Below are positions 44,576 to 48,236 of a DNA stretch of 48,236 bases, piece after piece. A model generated the notes under the pieces. The model did not search any database, was not told the DNA's origin, and worked only from the letters and a program-made list of their open reading frames with translations. Each line of letters begins with the position of its first letter. Position 1 is the stretch's first letter. Source of the DNA: Myxococcaceae bacterium JPH2 (GTDB lineage Bacteria; Myxococcota; Myxococcia; Myxococcales; Myxococcaceae). Made by a program: the position numbers and the translations under genes. Location: contig JAEMGR010000027.1 of NCBI GenBank assembly GCA_016458225.1, positions 1 through 48,236 on the forward strand, written 5' to 3'.

Positions 44576-45592
44576 GTGGCCCTGCTCGGTTCCGCCGTGA
44601 GGCTGCTGTGGGGGGGGCTCGCGACCTCGCCCCATCTGGCGGTGCCTCCCTCGCAGGCGCGTGAGGCCGCCACTGAGACCGCGCGCTCCCTTCGCAACGC
44701 ATGCGCGTCCGCGCGGCCGTTCTACTGGGAGCTGGGGACCGCCACGGGAAAGGACGTGGGCGGCTCCGTGGGGCTGCTCGCCCCTGGGGCAGGGACGGAG
44801 ATGAGCATCGCCTCCGCGTCGAAGTGGCTGTACGGCGCCTATGTCCTGGAGATGCTTCAGGGACAGCTTCGCCCCGGCGTGGATGCCCCGTTCCTCAATC
44901 TGACCAGCAGGACGCCGGTGCTCGACGCGAGCGCTTCGTCCGCGTGCAAGTCGGCTTCGTCCACCGTGCGCGCGTGTGGAAAGACGGCGGGCATCGAGGA
45001 GCCGCTCATCCAATACGAGCCGGAGCCGCCGACGCGGTTCTACTACCACTCGGGACACTTCGAGGCGCACGCCGACTTCGCGATGGGGATGGGCTTCTTC
45101 GACGGTGCGGCGCTGGCGCATGCTTTCCAAAGCCGCCTCCCGTTGAGCCTCACCTTCGTGAACGTCAACCTCGCGGGCGGCGCCAAGACGAGCCCCAGCG
45201 AGTACGCGAAGTTCTTGCGCGCCCTGATGCGCGATGAGTTGAAGCTTGGCGCCTTGCTCGGGACTCACAGCACGTGCGCGACGGTGGCGTGTGGCAACAC
45301 GGGTTACAGCCCGTGGTTCACCAGCGAGCCCGCGCATTACTCCCTGGCCCACTGGGTGGAGCCGGATGATGGGGCTCGGTGGAGCGGTGGATTCAGCAGC
45401 GCGGGTCTCTTCGGCTTCTACCCGTGGATCGCCAAGGACAAGAGCCTGTATCTGATTGTCGCGGGCGAACACCTGCTGGGCGTGCTGGGAGAGCCGCCTA
45501 CGACGCCCGCGGAGGAGACGGCCTCGGGAAGGGCCATCCTGTGTGGACGGCTCATCAAGAAGGCGTACTACACGGGCGTCGTTCAGGAGTGA
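44576..45592 (+). CDS. Beta-lactamase/penicillin-binding-protein-fold serine hydrolase (SxxK)
   Basis: A 338-residue protein starting with GTG at 44576, with GGAGG six nt upstream; earlier codons in the frame are not protein-like. The segment MSIASASKWLYGAYVLEML carries a Ser80-x-x-Lys83 motif in the position of the active-site helix of class-A/C beta-lactamases and DD-peptidases. RFYYHSGHFEAHADFAMG could supply the Tyr/Ser-x-Asn element, and SGGFSSAGLFGFYPWIAKDKSLYLIVAG the KTG-like strand, with Gly-Phe instead of Lys-Thr-Gly. Four cysteines in the middle (SACKSASSTVRACG, HSTCATVACGNTG) suggest disulfides, so export is likely although the N-terminal signal is weak. It ends 5 bp from the convergent NRPS gene. 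Hydrolase or transpeptidase role inferred. Confidence 0.7.
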   Translation: MALLGSAVRLLWGGLATSPHLAVPPSQAREAATETARSLRNACASARPFYWELGTATGKDVGGSVGLLAPGAGTEMSIASASKWLYGAYVLEMLQGQLRPGVDAPFLNLTSRTPVLDASASSACKSASSTVRACGKTAGIEEPLIQYEPEPPTRFYYHSGHFEAHADFAMGMGFFDGAALAHAFQSRLPLSLTFVNVNLAGGAKTSPSEYAKFLRALMRDELKLGALLGTHSTCATVACGNTGYSPWFTSEPAHYSLAHWVEPDDGARWSGGFSSAGLFGFYPWIAKDKSLYLIVAGEHLLGVLGEPPTTPAEETASGRAILCGRLIKKAYYTGVVQE

Positions 45593-45597
45593 GTGGG

Positions 45598-48236
45598 TCA
45601 GTCCGGCTTTGTCTCCACCGGAGCGGATGCGTCCAGGAGGCGGAGTCGCTCGTCGAGGAGTTCCACGAGCACTCGGACGTGCGGCTCCTCCAGCAGGCTG
45701 GTGTGGGTTCCTGGCACGGGGCTCACTCGTACGGCTTCGGTGAGCCACTGGGACCAGCCCTCGTCCTCGGCGCGAGCGCTCGGGCGCTGCGTGGCGCGGA
45801 ACAGCTCGGCCGTTCCCGCGTAGCGATTCGCGGGCACGTAGTTGCGATAGGCCTCGCCGAGGCGCTCATGGACGGAGAAGAGGCGCTCGATGTGGCTCGC
45901 GTCCAGTCCGCCCGCGGCGGGGAGTCCGCGCAGGACCTCGATCATCCGTGGGAGCAGCGCTTCGTCCGTGGCGTCGCTGAGGTGCTCCAGTGCTTCGGCG
46001 GGCACGTCCTGGATGGACAGCCCCGCCATCTGCCCGAAGGCCACCAGTCGCGCGAGCGGCGGAGGTGCGGGCTCGGGTTCGGTCGAGGGCGCGAGGCTGT
46101 CGAGCAGCGCGAGGAACTCCACCGTCTCTCCGTGCGATTGGAGCTGCCGCGCCATCTCGAAGGCGACGGCGCCTCCGAGTGACCACCCCGCAATGCGGTA
46201 CGGCCCGCGCGGTTGGACTTCTCGGAGCTGCGCGACGTAGAGGCCGGCGAGTGACTCCATCGTGTTGGGAGGCAACACGCCTCCTTCCAGCCCCGAGGCG
46301 AACACTCCGTAGAGTGGCCACGTCTCTCCCAGGTGCCGGACGAGCTCCGTGTAGCTGAGCACGCCGCCTCCGCCGCCATGGATGAGGAAGAGGGGGTGCT
46401 GCTCGGACGTCCCTGCGTCCAGTCGCTCCAAGTTGGGACCGAGCGCGGCTCGCGATGTGGGCTCCACCCATCGCGCGAGCTGCTCGACCGTTGAGCTCTG
46501 GAACAAGGCGGACAGCGGAAGCACGCGTCCCGTGCGCTCGCGCAGCAGCGACATGAGTCGGACCGCGAGCAGCGAGTGGCCCCCCAGAGTGAAGAAGTCG
46601 TCGTCGAGGCCGACGCGTTCGAGGCGAAGGACTTCGGCGAACGCCGCCGCGACTTGCTCCTCCGCGTGGGTGCGTGGCGCCGAGAAGGGCCGTGCCTGAG
46701 AGGAGAGGTCGGGAGGAGGGAGTGAGTTGCGGTCGACCTTTCCGTTGAGGGTGAGAGGGAGAGCCGGAAGGAAGACGAAGGAGGAGGGGACCATGAACTC
46801 CGGGAGGGAAGCCCGGAGGGAGGAGCGGAGGGAGTCGGAGGAGAGAGGGGAGGAGGAGACGAGATAGGCGACGAGGCGCTTGTCGCCGGGAGAGTCGTGG
46901 CGAAGGAGGACAGAGGCTTCGAGGACGGAGGGGAGAGAGAGGAGAGCGGCTTCGACTTCAGGCAGCTCGATGCGGAAGCCGCGGAGCTTCACCTGGAAGT
47001 CAGAGCGGCCGAGGAACTGAAGGGAGCCGTCGGAGAGCCAGCGAGCCTTGTCACCCGTCTTGTAGAGGCGCTGTCCGGGAGAAGAAGAGAAGGGGTTGGG
47101 GAGGAAGCGCTCCGCGGAGAGGTGAGGAGAAGAGAGGTAGCCCCAAGCGAGGCCGAGGCCACCGACGAAGAGCTCGCCCGGGACGCCAATGGGGCAGGGG
47201 AGGAGCGAGTCGTCGAGGACGAAGGTGGAGGAGAGAGGAAGAGGCCTGCCGATGGGGACGGAGGAAGAGAAGGAGGAGGAAGAGGAGAGGGAGTGGGTGG
47301 AAGAGAAGGTGGTGTTTTCGGTGGGGCCGTAGCCGTTGGTGAAGGAGGAGAGAGGGGGGAGGCGAGAGAGGTGGTTGCGGACGAGAGAGGGAGAGAGGAC
47401 GTCACCGCCAGAGAGGAGTTGAGGGACGAGAGCGAGAGCGTCTGGGTGGTGGAGACAGAGAGAGTCGAAGAGGGCGGAGGTGAGCCAGAGGGAAGAGGGG
47501 GAGTGGAGGCGAATGAGGGAGGCGATGTCCTCGAGGGAGAGAGGGTGAGGGGGAGGAATGAAGAGAGGAGCGCCGTGGAGGAGAGCGCCCCAGATTTCGA
47601 GGGTGGAGGCGTCGAAGGAAGTGGGAGCGAGTTGGAGGAAGGAGAAGGAGGGGCCGAAGCGGATGAAGGAGGGAGAGGAAGAGACGAGGCGGAGGACGGC
47701 CTGGTGAGGGACGAGGACGCCCTTGGGCCTGCCTGTGGAGCCGGAGGTGAAGAGGAGGTAGGCGAGGGAGAGAGGAGAGGAGAAGGAGAGGGGAGGAGAG
47801 GAGGGGAAGGAGTCGAGAGGAGAGGAGTCGAGGAGGAGAGAGGGGACGGAGGAGGAGGGGAGGAGGTGAGAGAGGTGGGAGTGGGAGAGGAGGAGGGAGG
47901 GAGAGGAGTCGGAGAGGAGGAGGGCGAGGCGCGCCTTGGGGAAGGAGGAGTCGAGTGGGAGGTAGGCGGCGCCGGCCTTGAGGATGGCGAGGAGGGAGAC
48001 GAAGAGGTCGAAGGAGCGCTCGAGGAAGAGGGCGACGAAGGAGCCAGGGGAGACGCCGCGAGAGAGGAGGAGGTGTGCGAGTTGGTTGGAGCGCTCGTCG
48101 AGCTGTTGGTAGGAGAGGGAGAGTCCCTGGAAGACGAGGGCGGGGGAGTGAGGGAAGAGGCGCGCGAGGGATTGGAAGCGCTGGTGGATGGAGCGCTCGT
48201 CGGGGAGGGAGGCGTGAGTGTCATTCCACTCGACGA
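45598..48236 (-). CDS. Non-ribosomal peptide synthetase, terminal module A-PCP-TE (5' end outside window)
   Basis: An open frame of 878 codons from the right edge to the stop at 45598. The order is adenylation (starts right after a C-domain-type junction, VEWNDTHASLP), with LLFTSGSTGRPKGV (A3), NGYGPTE (A5), GELFVGGLGLAWGY (A6), RLYKTGDKARW (A7), FLGRSDFQVKLRGFRIELPEVE (A8) and NGKVDR (A10). Next comes a carrier protein with phosphopantetheine Ser in DDFFTLGGHSLLAVRL. Last is a type-I thioesterase with Ser in GWSLGG, Asp in LLDSLAP and His in PGTHTSLLEEPHV. The specificity residues read D-A-L-W-L-G-G-T-F-K, close to valine codes. The module releases the finished peptide by hydrolysis or cyclisation. 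The A-domain DNA is extremely pyrimidine-rich on the coding strand. Confidence 0.95.
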   Translation of the reverse strand, partial: VEWNDTHASLPDERSIHQRFQSLARLFPHSPALVFQGLSLSYQQLDERSNQLAHLLLSRGVSPGSFVALFLERSFDLFVSLLAILKAGAAYLPLDSSFPKARLALLLSDSSPSLLLSHSHLSHLLPSSSVPSLLLDSSPLDSFPSSPPLSFSSPLSLAYLLFTSGSTGRPKGVLVPHQAVLRLVSSSPSFIRFGPSFSFLQLAPTSFDASTLEIWGALLHGAPLFIPPPHPLSLEDIASLIRLHSPSSLWLTSALFDSLCLHHPDALALVPQLLSGGDVLSPSLVRNHLSRLPPLSSFTNGYGPTENTTFSSTHSLSSSSSFSSSVPIGRPLPLSSTFVLDDSLLPCPIGVPGELFVGGLGLAWGYLSSPHLSAERFLPNPFSSSPGQRLYKTGDKARWLSDGSLQFLGRSDFQVKLRGFRIELPEVEAALLSLPSVLEASVLLRHDSPGDKRLVAYLVSSSPLSSDSLRSSLRASLPEFMVPSSFVFLPALPLTLNGKVDRNSLPPPDLSSQARPFSAPRTHAEEQVAAAFAEVLRLERVGLDDDFFTLGGHSLLAVRLMSLLRERTGRVLPLSALFQSSTVEQLARWVEPTSRAALGPNLERLDAGTSEQHPLFLIHGGGGGVLSYTELVRHLGETWPLYGVFASGLEGGVLPPNTMESLAGLYVAQLREVQPRGPYRIAGWSLGGAVAFEMARQLQSHGETVEFLALLDSLAPSTEPEPAPPPLARLVAFGQMAGLSIQDVPAEALEHLSDATDEALLPRMIEVLRGLPAAGGLDASHIERLFSVHERLGEAYRNYVPANRYAGTAELFRATQRPSARAEDEGWSQWLTEAVRVSPVPGTHTSLLEEPHVRVLVELLDERLRLLDASAPVETKPD
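46700..48190. repeat. 1.5-kb polypurine/polypyrimidine tract inside the NRPS A domain
   Basis: The + strand here is dominated by GAG, GGA and AGG units. One uninterrupted purine run spans 47764-47812 (49 nt), and many others exceed 20 nt. On the coding (minus) strand this gives CTC, TCC, TCT and CCC codons, so the protein is Ser/Leu/Pro-rich where the family allows. Composition returns to normal by about 46690 within the same gene. Confidence 0.85.

Noticed and set aside
46989-48224. 411-codon Ser/Pro/Thr-rich frame on the minus strand that looks like a secreted mucin-type protein
   Set aside because: It is the second frame of the NRPS adenylation domain, whose A3-A8 motifs are intact in the neighbouring frame. 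The openness results from the pyrimidine-rich strand.

Overview
This is a high-GC window with a strong preference for G/C at third codon positions. Its lipoprotein-rich gene content, an NRPS module, a Ser/Thr-kinase-like protein, trypsin-like and caspase-like proteases and Kelch/Ig-like/DNRLRE surface lipoproteins all point to a myxobacterium of the Myxococcus/Corallococcus/Cystobacter type. That assignment is inference from gene content and composition; no rRNA or other phylogenetic marker lies in the window. I saw no tRNA, rRNA, CRISPR array, insertion sequence or phage gene.

Layout. 1-0.55 kb: N-terminal part of a class-V aminotransferase leaving the left edge. 0.9-3.1 kb: secreted alpha/beta hydrolase with TPRs and small proteins. 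3.2-5.3 kb: membrane pyrophosphatase, with a hairpin terminator. 5.7-6.7 kb: a pseudokinase. 6.75-9.8 kb: trypsin-like lipoprotein, desaturase and a decayed MacB/ADOP-type permease. 10-11 kb: RluA-type pseudouridine synthase. 11.0-12.9 kb: a compact nitric-oxide operon (truncated haemoglobin, [2Fe-2S]/FAD reductase, NsrR) with a perfect NsrR-type palindrome in front. 13-16.4 kb: nucleoside hydrolase, a propeller-like protein and a Ycf48/BNR-like protein. 16.7-20 kb: DNRLRE lipoprotein, a Cys-rich secreted peptide and an arginase-fold protein with an N-terminal zinc-knuckle-like motif. 20-22 kb: tryptophanase with a long leader region that holds a tiny Trp-containing ORF. 22.5-24.5 kb: a carboxypeptidase-regulatory/PDZ protein broken by a frameshift and a stop. 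24.5-27.5 kb: a probable three-gene operon (NTF2-like, DUF488, M28 peptidase). 27.7-31.7 kb: TIGR03118-type protein, cupredoxin lipoprotein and a coupled TPR/Kelch pair. 31.9-36.4 kb: GNAT, small hypothetical protein, SUV3-like helicase and an Lgt-like paralogue without its signature residues. 36.4-40.7 kb: small secreted proteins, a TPR protein, a VOC-fold remnant and an Ig-like lipoprotein. 40.8-44.1 kb: caspase-like protease, PrxQ peroxiredoxin and SDR. 44.6-48.2 kb: a serine-hydrolase-fold (SxxK) protein convergent with the 3' end of an NRPS gene (A-PCP-TE) that leaves the right edge.

How genes work together. The best-supported functional unit is trHb-reductase-NsrR: NsrR (three Cys ligands) should sense NO, and the globin plus dedicated reductase would act as a split NO dioxygenase. 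Convergent gene pairs separated by 4-15 bp are common, and several convergent junctions carry perfect long hairpins (13-bp and 18-bp stems). Decay is also visible: a permease pseudogene, a frameshifted PDZ gene and a VOC-fold remnant. The most unusual DNA feature is the NRPS adenylation region (about 46.7-48.2 kb). Its coding strand is almost entirely pyrimidine, which gives a Ser/Leu/Pro-rich protein and long pure-purine tracts on the + strand.
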